64,000 nt of DNA from a bacterium (GTDB lineage: Bacteria > Bacillota_A > Clostridia > Lachnospirales > Lachnospiraceae), in the NCBI GenBank assembly GCA_004562915.1, contig SFQZ01000001.1:108995-172994 (forward strand), given 5' to 3'. A model generated the notes under the pieces. The model was not told the origin of the DNA and did not search any database. It was given only the letters and a program-made list of their open reading frames with translations. Position 1 is the first letter of the stretch, and the number at the start of each line of letters is the position of its first letter. Both the position numbers and the translations under genes were made by a program. This document shows positions 8,372 to 17,831 of this stretch, piece by piece.

Positions 8372-10636
8372 TTATCCTCTATAGTAGTTGATCAGGCATC
8401 CTTTCAGGATAATGGTTCTTTCATCATCTGTAAGATCCCCCAGCTTCATCTCGAATGGAATCAATTCATCGCCCACAACATATGCTGTCACAGTATCCCA
8501 TTTCTCCTCAACTGCTTTCCGTACATCAGGTACGAACAGATAGTCTCCGTTTTTAAATGGAAGATCTCCCGCTGGAATGAGGAATGGGAGCATACCCCAA
8601 TTGATCAGATTGGAACGGTACCTCTTAGTAGCATATTCATTGGCAATATTTGCCCAGCCTCCTAATACTTTCTGGCAGGACGCCGCCTGTTCACGTGCAG
8701 AACCATCCCCCGGTTTCACTGCAAAGATAGTGGAACCTATTCCTACATTTGATTTATCTACATCCGGATATTTTGTATGAATTCTATCAAGTACCGGCTT
8801 CAGTTCCGGCAGCGCATCTACCGGACATTTTCCTTCCTGAATCGCCTTTTGTGCTTTTTGCACTTCTTTTGCTCTTCCAACATATGCAGGATCTTTTCTC
8901 GAAAGAGCAAACTCAGCAAGTCCCAAAGGATTAGAACGATAAGAAGAAGTCTCACCGGATGGAATCAGCTCATCTGTCGTTGTTACCGGATCATGAATCT
9001 CAGAAACAACTTTAAGAATCAGGTTATCCGACAATGCCGGCATCTCGGGCCAGTCTTTAATATTCGGTCCAAACTGAATCTCAACAGACGGATCAGCTAC
9101 ACCCTTACTGTCAAAAACGCGATTCTCATAAATAGTTTTATCAAAATAATATTTCGGGTTCGTATAAGTTCCTTCGAACTCCGTAGCCGGTGTCAGACGG
9201 CCCTTATTGGCTGCCGTAGCAGCGATAGAACGTGCATCCATAAGTGCAACAGAAGAAATCTGACCGTTCTGGATTTTGGATCCTTCTCTGTTCGGGAAGT
9301 TTCTGGTAGAATGACGGATACTGAATGCATTATTAGCAGGAGTATCTCCAGCTCCGAAACAGGGACCGCAGAATGCAGTTTTTACAATAGCACCCGTTGC
9401 CAACAACGTAGCCAAAGCACCATTTTTAGCAAGTTCCATATAAATCGGTGTACTTGCCGGATAAACACTCAAAGTAAATGCATCGGATCCGATACTTGTG
9501 CCTTTCAGTATATCAGCTGCCGCACAAATATTTTCAAATCCGCCACCGGCACAGCCTGCAATAATTCCCTGTTCCACATATAATTTTCCATCATGTACTT
9601 TATCTTTTAACGTAAAATCAACTTTTCCATCCAGACTGACCTGTGCTTTCTTTTCCACATCATCCAGTATATCCATCAGATTTGCATTCAGCTCATCAAT
9701 GGTATAAGTGTTGCTTGGGTGGAACGGCATAGCGATCATAGGACGGATCTTATCCAACTCTACAATAATCATGCCATCATAATAAGCAACCGAACCCGGA
9801 TTCAGTTCTTTATACTCTTCACTTCTTCCATGAATCTCATAAAACTCTTCAATCTTTTCATCTGTTCTCCAGATAGAAGACAGACAAGTAGTCTCGGTAG
9901 TCATAACATCCACACCGATACGGAAATCCGCACTCAGACTGGAAACTCCAGGTCCTACAAATTCCATTACCTTGTTTTTTACAAATCCATTTTTAAACAC
10001 TGCACCGATAATAGCCAAAGCCACATCCTGAGGTCCTACTCCCGGAATCGGTGTTCCGGTCATATAAACGCCCACCACACCCGGCATATCAATATCATAG
10101 GTCTTGGATAAGAGCTGTTTTACCAGTTCCGGTCCGCCTTCACCCACAGCCATCGTACCCAATGCACCATAACGGGTATGACTGTCAGAACCAAGGATCA
10201 TTTTTCCGCCTCCGGCCAGCATCTCTCTCGCAAACTGATGAATAACAGCCTGATGAGGCGGCACATAAATACCGCCATATTTTTTTGCACAGGTAAGACC
10301 AAACATATGGTCATCTTCATTGATGGTTCCTCCTACTGCACACAGTGAATTATGGCAGTTGGTAAGAACATAAGGTACCGGAAACTTTTCCAGTCCTGAA
10401 GCTCTTGCAGTCTGAATAATTCCCACAAAAGTAATATCATGAGACGTAAGCTTGTCAAATTTAATCTGCAGCTTTTTCATGTTCCCGGATGTATTATGCG
10501 TCTCCAGGATCCCATAAGCTATTGTCTGTTTTGCTGCTTCATCCGGTGCCGAAAGTCCCTGTGTCACCGCTTTTTCCGGTTCTACAATCTCAGTTCCGTT
10601 CAACAGATAAGTTCCGCCTTCCAATAATTGAATCAT
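8372..10636 (-). CDS. Aconitase-family hydratase
   Basis: 754 residues, the length of the YbhJ-like group of aconitase-family hydratases rather than the roughly 640-residue bacterial-type or 900-residue AcnA forms. Typical signatures are GSDSHTRYGALGTMA (about 149-163), the iron-sulfur cysteine region GCAGGGFEN, and CGPCFGAGDTPANNAFS (about 426-442) with the CxxC pair. The C-terminal swivel domain carries the NLINWGMLPF pattern. It probably hydrates/isomerises a tricarboxylate-like acid using a [4Fe-4S] cluster; the true substrate of this group is not settled. The regulator at 10689 lies 52 bases upstream in the same direction and may control it. Confidence 0.85.
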   Translation of the reverse strand: MIQLLEGGTYLLNGTEIVEPEKAVTQGLSAPDEAAKQTIAYGILETHNTSGNMKKLQIKFDKLTSHDITFVGIIQTARASGLEKFPVPYVLTNCHNSLCAVGGTINEDDHMFGLTCAKKYGGIYVPPHQAVIHQFAREMLAGGGKMILGSDSHTRYGALGTMAVGEGGPELVKQLLSKTYDIDMPGVVGVYMTGTPIPGVGPQDVALAIIGAVFKNGFVKNKVMEFVGPGVSSLSADFRIGVDVMTTETTCLSSIWRTDEKIEEFYEIHGRSEEYKELNPGSVAYYDGMIIVELDKIRPMIAMPFHPSNTYTIDELNANLMDILDDVEKKAQVSLDGKVDFTLKDKVHDGKLYVEQGIIAGCAGGGFENICAAADILKGTSIGSDAFTLSVYPASTPIYMELAKNGALATLLATGAIVKTAFCGPCFGAGDTPANNAFSIRHSTRNFPNREGSKIQNGQISSVALMDARSIAATAANKGRLTPATEFEGTYTNPKYYFDKTIYENRVFDSKGVADPSVEIQFGPNIKDWPEMPALSDNLILKVVSEIHDPVTTTDELIPSGETSSYRSNPLGLAEFALSRKDPAYVGRAKEVQKAQKAIQEGKCPVDALPELKPVLDRIHTKYPDVDKSNVGIGSTIFAVKPGDGSAREQAASCQKVLGGWANIANEYATKRYRSNLINWGMLPFLIPAGDLPFKNGDYLFVPDVRKAVEEKWDTVTAYVVGDELIPFEMKLGDLTDDERTIILKGCLINYYRG

Positions 10637-10688
10637 AATAATCTCTCCTCTGTTTTTGATTCATTTTTTCTGACAGCTATAATTCTGC

Positions 10689-11774
10689 TTAATCATTTTT
10701 TTCCATATATTTCATATAGCTGACTACCATCATTGCAATCTTGAATGTAAGAGCATCATCAAAGACACGAATATCCAATCCTGTACTCTTCTGCAGTTTT
10801 TCCAGACGGTACACCAACGTATTACGATGTACATAAAGCTGTCTGGACGTCTCAGACACATTCAGATTATTTTCAAAAAATTTGTTGATTGTTGTCAAAG
10901 TCTCATCATCAAAAGTATCCGGAAGCTGTTCTCCAAAAACTTCTTTCATGAACATCTGACACAGTGGGACAGGAAGCTGATAAATCAGCCGCCCGATTCC
11001 CAGATTATTATACGGGATAACCACTTTGTCCGAGTAAAATATTTTCCCCACTTCGAGAGCCATTTTTGCTTCTTTATATGAGCGAGAAACATCTTTAATT
11101 TCATGGATTACATTTCCATAGGAAACCCTGACCTGAGACATTGCCTCTGCATTCAGCATATCTACCAGCGTTCTTGCCGTCTGATTCAGCTCTTCATATC
11201 CCTCGGACTCTTTCAATTCTTTCACTATAATAATGCTTTTCTCATCAATCGCAGTAATATAATCACGCGGTTTTGACGCAAATAAACTTTTTACAGTCTC
11301 CATGGCGTTATTATCTTTTTCATATTTTGTCTCTACCATGAAAACAACACGTTTTGCTTCTGTATCGATTCTGAGCTTTTTCGCCCTGTTATAAATATCC
11401 ACCAATAGAAGGTTATCCAGAAGAAGATTCTGAATGAAATTATTTTTATCAAGACGCTCTTTATATGCAATGATCAGATTCTGTATCTGACTCACTGCAA
11501 TTTTGCCTATCATATAGGCATCTTCGCTGCCGCCGCCGGTAACAAGTACATACTCTACGCTTTGATCATCATACACTTTAAAGAAATGATAACCCTGCAG
11601 TACCTGACTGTCTGCCGGAGAATAAGCAAATTCCCGAATATGATCCGGATTGGGCCCTCCTTCGTTAAAAGTGGATGCCAACATCTGACCTTCTACGCTG
11701 AGCACACACAGATCAATTCTGGTAATGGCTCTCAATTCATCGATCGTTTTTTGTAATACCTGGCTTGAAACCAA
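10689..11774 (-). CDS. CdaR/PucR-type transcriptional regulator
   Basis: 361 residues. The N-terminal third resembles the sugar-diacid recognition domain of CdaR (IDELRAITRIDLCVLSVEG). The central region is typical of the family, and the C-terminus is the PucR-type helix-turn-helix (about 300-355: NNLNVSETSRQLYVHRNTLV, RLEKLQKSTGLDIR). Such proteins sense organic acids and act on adjacent metabolic genes. The downstream neighbour is the aconitase-family hydratase 52 bases away, so that gene is the obvious candidate target; this is inference. Confidence 0.85.
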   Translation of the reverse strand: MVSSQVLQKTIDELRAITRIDLCVLSVEGQMLASTFNEGGPNPDHIREFAYSPADSQVLQGYHFFKVYDDQSVEYVLVTGGGSEDAYMIGKIAVSQIQNLIIAYKERLDKNNFIQNLLLDNLLLVDIYNRAKKLRIDTEAKRVVFMVETKYEKDNNAMETVKSLFASKPRDYITAIDEKSIIIVKELKESEGYEELNQTARTLVDMLNAEAMSQVRVSYGNVIHEIKDVSRSYKEAKMALEVGKIFYSDKVVIPYNNLGIGRLIYQLPVPLCQMFMKEVFGEQLPDTFDDETLTTINKFFENNLNVSETSRQLYVHRNTLVYRLEKLQKSTGLDIRVFDDALTFKIAMMVVSYMKYMEKND

Positions 11775-11875
11775 GCTCTCACTCCCTTCCTGATCCAGTC
11801 CCTTTTTCTTTCCTTAAATCATATCGTATTTTTCTGCAAAAAGCAACGAATTCTAATAACTTTTCTGTAACATAA

Positions 11876-11911
11876 AAAGGCGCCAACCTTACCTCAGGTA
11901 TTGGCGCCTTT
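11876..11911 (-). terminator. Intrinsic terminator of the msmK-type gene
   Basis: Perfect 11-base arms AAAGGCGCCAA (11876-11886) and TTGGCGCCTTT (11901-11911), followed on the minus strand by TTATG after a T-rich stem end. It lies just beyond the ATPase stop codon. Confidence 0.85.
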
Positions 11912-11926
11912 GATTTCATTATGTAA

Positions 11927-13030
11927 TTAGTTGGTGATTGTAAGTTCTGTCTCTTTGTCAAATACATGAACTTTGGACATATCCAGACCAAATTTAACGG
12001 TATCACCAGTTCTGGAAGTTGTATGAGGATTAACACGTGCTGTCATGCTGAATCCTTCAACATCGAAGTACAGGAATACTTCAGCACCCAGAAGCTCGTA
12101 TACGTTGATAGTAGCTTCAACTGTGCTTTCCGGGAACAGGGAAGCATCGTCTGTTACGTTCTCCGGACGAATACCCATAACAACTGTCTTTCCAGCATAT
12201 CCGCCATCGATCAGAGCTTTTGCTTTTTCAGCCGGCAGTCTCAGTGTATATTTTCCAACAACCAAATCTACATCTTTTCCTGTAACTTTAACAGTTGCAT
12301 CCAGGAAGTTCATCTGAGGAGATCCGATGAAACCAGCTACAAACAGGTTTCCAGGAGCATTGTACAGATTCTGAGGAGTATCAACCTGCTGTACGATACC
12401 ATCTTTCATAACTACGATTCTGGTTCCCAGTGTCATAGCTTCTGTCTGGTCATGTGTAACGTAGATAATGGTAGCACCCAGTCTCTCATGCAGTTTAGAG
12501 ATCTCAGTTCTCATCTGAACACGAAGTTTAGCATCCAGGTTTGACAGAGGCTCGTCCATCAGGAATACTTTAGGATCACGTACGATAGCACGTCCCATAG
12601 CTACACGCTGTCTCTGACCACCGGAAAGAGCTTTCGGTTTACGGTCTAACAGTTTCTCCAAGTCAAGGATTTTAGCTGCTTCTTTAACCATTTTATCAAT
12701 CTGATCTTTCGGAACTTTTCTCAGTTTCAGACCAAATGCCATGTTATCATATACTGTCATATGAGGATACAGAGCGTAGTTCTGGAATACCATTGCGATA
12801 TCTCTGTCTTTCGGCTCTACATCGTTAACAACTTTATCACCAATTTTCAGTGTACCGCCGGAGATTTCTTCCAGACCAGCGATCATACGAAGTGTTGTAG
12901 ATTTTCCACATCCGGATGGTCCTACGAAAATGATAAACTCTTTATCTTCGATCTCAAGGTTGAAATCTTTTACGGCTTCAAAACCGTTTGGATAAGTCTT
13001 ATTAATGTGCTGTAAGGATAAACTTGCCAT
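11927..13030 (-). CDS. msmK: Carbohydrate ABC transporter ATPase (MsmK/UgpC type)
   Basis: 367 residues. Walker A GPSGCGKST (about 38-46), Q-loop VFQNYALYPHM, signature LSGGQRQRVAMGRA, Walker B VFLMDEPLSNLDAKL and H-loop YVTHDQ are all intact. A C-terminal TOBE/OB regulatory domain (about 240-367) marks the MalK/UgpC/MsmK subfamily. No permease or binding-protein genes flank it. This is typical of the shared ATPase that energises several sugar importers encoded elsewhere. The ribosome site AGGAGG is strong. The leader region upstream (13031-13130) has a TATACT box but no clear -35. The symbol denotes the family, not a proven orthologue. Confidence 0.9.
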   Translation of the reverse strand: MASLSLQHINKTYPNGFEAVKDFNLEIEDKEFIIFVGPSGCGKSTTLRMIAGLEEISGGTLKIGDKVVNDVEPKDRDIAMVFQNYALYPHMTVYDNMAFGLKLRKVPKDQIDKMVKEAAKILDLEKLLDRKPKALSGGQRQRVAMGRAIVRDPKVFLMDEPLSNLDAKLRVQMRTEISKLHERLGATIIYVTHDQTEAMTLGTRIVVMKDGIVQQVDTPQNLYNAPGNLFVAGFIGSPQMNFLDATVKVTGKDVDLVVGKYTLRLPAEKAKALIDGGYAGKTVVMGIRPENVTDDASLFPESTVEATINVYELLGAEVFLYFDVEGFSMTARVNPHTTSRTGDTVKFGLDMSKVHVFDKETELTITN

Positions 13031-13344
13031 AATAAAAATACCTCCTGCTAATTCTTTCTATATAGTCTCCACAGTCAGAACTTTCTGTTCTGTAACTGAA
13101 TTTAGTATACCTAAAATCACTCCTGTCCGCCATACCCGAAATACACAAAGTTTTCAACAACAGGTTGTCAAAAATGTTCTCTACTACTTTCTTATTTTTG
13201 CTTTTGTAGCAATTTAACCAAAAATTTCGTTTTTTCATATACACATTGACGAACCTCTTTGATTTTTCTTTTCTATTTTTCCAAAGTAATTATTCGTCGG
13301 GCATTTTCTTCACCTCTGTTTCTTTATTTTCACACATTCTTCAT

Positions 13345-13373
13345 TTGCAATTTTCTATTATATTCGTTATACT
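13345..13373 (+). promoter_or_regulatory. Promoter of the YesL-like gene
   Basis: TTGCAA (13345-13350), 17-base spacer, TATACT (13368-13373). The predicted start near 13380 leaves a 5' leader of about 170 bases before the gene at 13551. That leader contains complementary AGCTCC and GGAGCT segments (around 13415-13445) and a small GCTGC/GCAGC hairpin, so some post-initiation control is possible. No known riboswitch was recognised. Confidence 0.6.
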
Positions 13374-13550
13374 GTATTATTATGACACGCACTACAATGA
13401 GGACGAAGTGGATCGAAGCTCCATAAAAATCCGAATTGTAGGAGCTGCTTGCAGCAAAACAATCTGTAATCACTTTTGATATCCACATTGTGCCACAGAA
13501 AAATGATATGCACCAAAACAAAAATAACGTTCAGAAAAGAGGAGTATGTA

Positions 13551-14357
13551 ATGAGCAATCTTTTTAATCCGGATAACAAATTCTTTGTCTTTATGGGAAG
13601 AGTCGCAGACCTGATGATCCTGAATCTTCTATGCATTGTCTGTTGTCTCCCGATCGTGACCGCAGGTCCATCTATCACTGCTTTGTATTATGTAACACTG
13701 AAAATGGTAAGAAATGAAGAAACTTATATTGTAAGGGGATTTTTCCATTCTTTCCGCCAGAATCTGAAACAGGGGATTATTATCAATATTATTATGCTGG
13801 TAGCAGGTATCCTGCTTGTATTTGATCTGTACTTTTGTCGGGTTATGCAGACACAATCATCTTTTTATAAAGTACTTAACTATTTATTTATGGTAGGAAC
13901 AGCGGTCTATGTCATGCTTTTCATTTATATTTATCCTGTTCTGTCCAAGTTTTACAACTCAATCAAGCGTACTTTCCTGAATGCATTCCTGATGTCCATC
14001 CGGCATTTTCCTTATACAATCCTGATGCTCGTGATCACCGCAGCACCGATTGTTCTGGCATTTGTTGTATCTACTGCATTTGCTTATGTGCTGTTATTCT
14101 ATATCCTTCTGGGATTCTCAGTGATTGCATATATTAACTCAAATTTCTTTGTAAAGATATTTGATAAATACATACCGGAAGAAGCGGCAGATGCTTCTGA
14201 TGAATCTCTTAAAGAAATTGATGCTTCTGTATTCAAAAATCTTCAGCCAACAAACGAATCTCCGGAAGAGATTGAATCTGCAGAAAATACAGAAACCGGT
14301 GATATTTTCAGAGCAGACGGTGATAATGCGAATGATTCTGTGGACAACCAGGAATAG
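13551..14357 (+). CDS. YesL-like (DUF624) membrane protein
   Basis: 268 residues with about five membrane segments (roughly 20-45, 75-100, 110-135, 150-180 and 180-200). It has the DUF624 N-terminus (NKFFVFMGRVADLMILNLL, then PIVTAGPSITALYYV). The last 60 residues are acidic and low-complexity. YesL-type genes often lie near carbohydrate transporters or glycan-use loci. Function is unknown. The start at MSNLFNP is supported by AGAGGAG seven bases upstream. It is transcribed divergently from the MsmK-type ATPase. Confidence 0.85.
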   Translation: MSNLFNPDNKFFVFMGRVADLMILNLLCIVCCLPIVTAGPSITALYYVTLKMVRNEETYIVRGFFHSFRQNLKQGIIINIIMLVAGILLVFDLYFCRVMQTQSSFYKVLNYLFMVGTAVYVMLFIYIYPVLSKFYNSIKRTFLNAFLMSIRHFPYTILMLVITAAPIVLAFVVSTAFAYVLLFYILLGFSVIAYINSNFFVKIFDKYIPEEAADASDESLKEIDASVFKNLQPTNESPEEIESAENTETGDIFRADGDNANDSVDNQE

Positions 14358-14376
14358 TTTCATATTTATACATGAC

Positions 14377-14420
14377 AAAAGCTGCGATACATCAGATTTC
14401 TGATTGTATCGCAGCTTTTT
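14377..14420. terminator. Bidirectional terminator between convergent genes
   Basis: Stem AAAAGCTGCGATAC (14377-14390) with GTATCGCAGCTTTT (14405-14418), extended through ATCAGA/TCTGAT with one bulge. A-rich left and T-rich right flanks allow use in both directions. It serves the YesL-like gene (plus) and the histidine kinase gene (minus). Confidence 0.9.
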
Positions 14421-14422
14421 AT

Positions 14423-16828
14423 TTATTCCGTCGCTTCAAATGTGATTGTAACTTTAAACAAATCTCCATCCAGATAGATATCAAAAGTTCCATGCTGTAG
14501 CTTTACCAGATTCTGAGCAATGGATAATCCCAGACCACTTCCTTCTGTACTTCTTGATACATCACCGCGGATAAACCGCTCTGTCAATTCTTCCGCACGG
14601 ATGTTCAGCGGATGTTCCGAAACATTTTTTATCTCAAAGATTACACGGCATCCGATCTTTTTAACTTCCACATATACCCTTGTTCCCGGCATCGCATACT
14701 TGGCGGCATTATTATAAAGATTTTCAATCACTCTCCACATTCTTCGGCCATCTGCCAGAATCACTACCGGCTCTTCCGGAATTCTGCTTATAATCTCCAG
14801 ACTTCTTGCCGCAAATTTCTCTTCAAATTCTCCATTGGTCTGTCGGATTAATTCACCCAGCCGGATGGGCTTCATATCAAGTACGATATTACCGGAACTG
14901 ATCTTGGATGCTTCCACCAGATCTTCCGTCAGTTGTTTCAGTCTCTGAGATTTGCTGTCAAGAATATCAATATATCCTTTTATTTTCGGATCCTGAATGT
15001 CTTCTCTCTTTAAAAGATCCACATAATTGATGATAGATGTCAGCGGTGTCTTGATATCATGGGAAACATTCGTAATCAGATCCGCTTTCAGGCGTTCACT
15101 CTTCAAAGTCTCTTTGACTGCATTCTGCAGTCCGTCTCCTACATGATTGACAGCCTCCGCCATCTCTTTGTTATCCCCGATCAGTTCGGATGCATCTATT
15201 TTAAAATCCAGTTCACCACTGGCGATACGTGCCAACCCATCTCTGATCACCTGACGCCCTGCACCTTCCCTGATCAGATACAAAAGTACCAGACTGTCAC
15301 CAATCAAAGCCAGCACTACACCAAATCCTCGAAATACTGATACTGCAAAGATATTACCCAGCATTAAAACACTGAATGCAATGATCATCCTGCCTGACGT
15401 TTTTCTTGCCATGTAGACTTTCTTGCAGCTTTGAACAATCGAATAGCACAGACTGGACTTCCATATTCTTTTTCCTTTGATACGGCGAACCACACTCATA
15501 TATGCCGCAAGGAAAATTCCTCCCAATGCAACCTCGCCTGATACAATCAGAACTTCCGCAAAAAGATCCCACGCATACATTTCATCAATAAATAAAATTC
15601 CCACTGTCAATAGCAGGGCCAGAGAAATAAAGGTTACAGCCAATGCCACTTCCGCAGGTGCACCATCACCGAATGCTCTGTGCAATTCCCTGTCCATTCT
15701 GATTCTTCCTGCCTGTATAGTAAGCAGTACCAAAGTGACAATTCCCAACACAAAACTTATCACAGCACCAATCAACAGCAGTTTTCCCCATCCGGAATAT
15801 TGCTCATAATATTGTCGTTCATGATAGATTCCGTCAACAACCGGATAATTTGTGTCAAGCAAAACATCAATCGTCTCATTCTCGCCGGAGATTATAACAC
15901 TACTAAAATAATTTTTCAGATATTTTTCCGCATCGCTGTCCGCATCTACATTTTCCAATCGTCCATTTACTCTGTCCGCATGAAAATACAAAACCTGTTC
16001 TATATTGTCAATTTTCCGATACCCATTTTCCCACTCCGGGACATTGGTATACAGTGAACCATCATCCTTATTTTTCACCACGTACATAACATTGGATTCT
16101 GCTTCCAGTTCTTCCTGTATACCGCTGTACATTGAAAGCAAGTTACCGGCATCGATCAAACTTTGATACAGATCCAGCAAAGAAACAGTTTCCGGATTTT
16201 TATTGGCATAGTCAGCAAGTGTAATTCCCGACTGCGGAAGATATTTCTCTTCTTCTTTTCCCTGATCATAAAGCTGTAAAAAAGCCGGAGAATACTGCCA
16301 TGAACTCTCTTCAGTCACAGTACCCTGCTCTTCCAAAGCAGCCTCATCGGCATCATAAACTTCTTCCCCTGTCAATTCATCTGCATAGTAGGAATTTTCC
16401 ATATTGTTCCGCACTTCAAAAAGGATTTCATCCAATCTCTGAAGAGTACCGTCCTCTGACATTTTACGGATATCGCCTACCGTGTATGTGGTGTTTTTAT
16501 TCATCTCTTTTCCGGTTTTGCTCAGATCCGTAATATCAACTTTGTTCTCCGTATTCAGCTTGCCATTCGTAAAAAAAGCCTTCCCCTCTGTTGCCAGTTC
16601 CGGAAGCCGGTGAAGAAACTGCGCCACTGCTGTTCCACACTGATATGTTTCTTCATAAGATAACTGACGGTTCTGGGTAATCTGCTCAGGCTGCATACCA
16701 CTTTGAAACAATTCGAACAGCATGGTGACAGTTGCAGCAAACACACCGATCGCAGCCAGGAACAGAATAATCAACAACACTTTGATCCCTTTTGAAAAAA
16801 AGAAACTTCTCTGTTTTTTTTCTTCCAT
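14423..16828 (-). CDS. Membrane sensor histidine kinase
   Basis: 801 residues. One N-terminal membrane segment (about 14-40), a large extracytoplasmic region (about 41-345), four or more membrane segments (about 350-520), then a HAMP-like linker. The HisKA domain has the phospho-acceptor in NVSHDIKTPLTSI, and the HATPase domain has N-box IENLYNNAAKYA and G-box GSGLGLSIAQNLV. It pairs with the response regulator at 16854-17576, which lies 25 bases upstream in the same direction, so the order is regulator then kinase. The start at MEEKKQRS is set by AGGAGG. The signal sensed is unknown. Confidence 0.92.
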   Translation of the reverse strand: MEEKKQRSFFFSKGIKVLLIILFLAAIGVFAATVTMLFELFQSGMQPEQITQNRQLSYEETYQCGTAVAQFLHRLPELATEGKAFFTNGKLNTENKVDITDLSKTGKEMNKNTTYTVGDIRKMSEDGTLQRLDEILFEVRNNMENSYYADELTGEEVYDADEAALEEQGTVTEESSWQYSPAFLQLYDQGKEEEKYLPQSGITLADYANKNPETVSLLDLYQSLIDAGNLLSMYSGIQEELEAESNVMYVVKNKDDGSLYTNVPEWENGYRKIDNIEQVLYFHADRVNGRLENVDADSDAEKYLKNYFSSVIISGENETIDVLLDTNYPVVDGIYHERQYYEQYSGWGKLLLIGAVISFVLGIVTLVLLTIQAGRIRMDRELHRAFGDGAPAEVALAVTFISLALLLTVGILFIDEMYAWDLFAEVLIVSGEVALGGIFLAAYMSVVRRIKGKRIWKSSLCYSIVQSCKKVYMARKTSGRMIIAFSVLMLGNIFAVSVFRGFGVVLALIGDSLVLLYLIREGAGRQVIRDGLARIASGELDFKIDASELIGDNKEMAEAVNHVGDGLQNAVKETLKSERLKADLITNVSHDIKTPLTSIINYVDLLKREDIQDPKIKGYIDILDSKSQRLKQLTEDLVEASKISSGNIVLDMKPIRLGELIRQTNGEFEEKFAARSLEIISRIPEEPVVILADGRRMWRVIENLYNNAAKYAMPGTRVYVEVKKIGCRVIFEIKNVSEHPLNIRAEELTERFIRGDVSRSTEGSGLGLSIAQNLVKLQHGTFDIYLDGDLFKVTITFEATE

Positions 16829-16853
16829 AACAATAACCTCCTGCATACAGGGG

Positions 16854-17576
16854 TCACATTTTTTCTATTTTATATCCAATCCCCCATACCACTTTCAGAT
16901 ATCTAGGCTCTCTCGGATTGATCTCTATTTTTTCTCTGATGTGCCGGATGTGCACAGCTACCGTATTGTCTGCGCCTATAGCCTCTTCATTCCATATATT
17001 TTCATAAATTTGTTCAATAGAAAAAACTTTTCCCTGATTTTTGATAAGCAATAATAAAATATTATATTCTATTGGTGTGAGTTTCACCATTTCACCATCT
17101 ACCGTTACCGTTTTCAGATCATCATTAACCATCAGACCGCCACAGGTATATACTGCCTGCTTTTCTTCTACCGCCATATTTCCAAGCTGTGTATAACGGC
17201 GAAGCTGAGATTTTACTCTGGCAATAAGCTCCAATGGATTAAATGGTTTTGTGATATAATCATCCGCACCTATATTCAGTCCCAGAATCTTATCCACATC
17301 TTCCGATTTTGCCGACAAAATGATAATCGGAATACTGCTGTATTCCCGGATTTTCCGGGTCGCACGAATACCATCCAGATTCGGCATCATTACATCAATT
17401 AAAAGCAAATGAATTTCTTCCTGTTTCAGCATATTTACCGCCTGAATTCCGTCATAAGCTTTCAGGATACGGTACCCCTCCTGTGAAAGATAAATCTCAA
17501 TCGCATCCACAATTTCTCTATCATCATCGCAAACTAATATATTGTACCTTTTCTGATTTCCTTTTTCTGTAGTCAT
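16854..17576 (-). CDS. OmpR/PhoB-family response regulator
   Basis: 240 residues. The receiver domain has the acidic pocket CDDDREI, the phospho-acceptor Asp in LLIDVMMPNLDG, a conserved Thr/Ser (LSAKSED) and KPFNPLEL. The C-terminal winged helix (about 135-238: LTPIEYNILLLLIKNQGKVF, AVHIRHIREKIEI) is the OmpR type. The start MTTEKGNQ follows GTGAGGTG; a TATAAT box overlaps the upstream region near 17590. It should be phosphorylated by the downstream kinase. Targets cannot be read from the window. Confidence 0.93.
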   Translation of the reverse strand: MTTEKGNQKRYNILVCDDDREIVDAIEIYLSQEGYRILKAYDGIQAVNMLKQEEIHLLLIDVMMPNLDGIRATRKIREYSSIPIIILSAKSEDVDKILGLNIGADDYITKPFNPLELIARVKSQLRRYTQLGNMAVEEKQAVYTCGGLMVNDDLKTVTVDGEMVKLTPIEYNILLLLIKNQGKVFSIEQIYENIWNEEAIGADNTVAVHIRHIREKIEINPREPRYLKVVWGIGYKIEKM

Positions 17577-17748
17577 TATTTTCACCTCACTTTCCATTAT
17601 AGGGGATAGCCGACCTAAACGCCAGCTGTTCTTTCTTACAAAATTATGGTATCAGGGAAATCTTTAGAGCAGGTTGAGGAAAATCTTAAGATTTGATGAA
17701 TTCAGAAAATATACTTATATCATTTGATGAGACAAGAGACAGAAGCTT

Positions 17749-17797
17749 TTGACAAATTCATCTTGTTATGTTATTCTATTACCGACAGGCAGTCGGT
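17749..17797 (+). promoter_or_regulatory. TetR-gene promoter with overlapping operator
   Basis: TTGACA (17749-17754), 17-base spacer, TATTCT (17772-17777). Immediately downstream lies the palindrome ACCGAC-aggca-GTCGGT (17781-17797), the usual form of a TetR-family operator placed over the transcription start. Autorepression by the next gene product is the natural reading. Confidence 0.7.
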
Positions 17798-17831
17798 CTG
17801 TTAATATTATCCGGAAATGGCAGGAATATAA

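Noticed and set aside
8777..9583. 268-codon rightward frame
   Set aside because: Antisense to the aconitase-family gene, which has clear family motifs; the rightward reading is Arg/Ser/Cys-rich with no domain.
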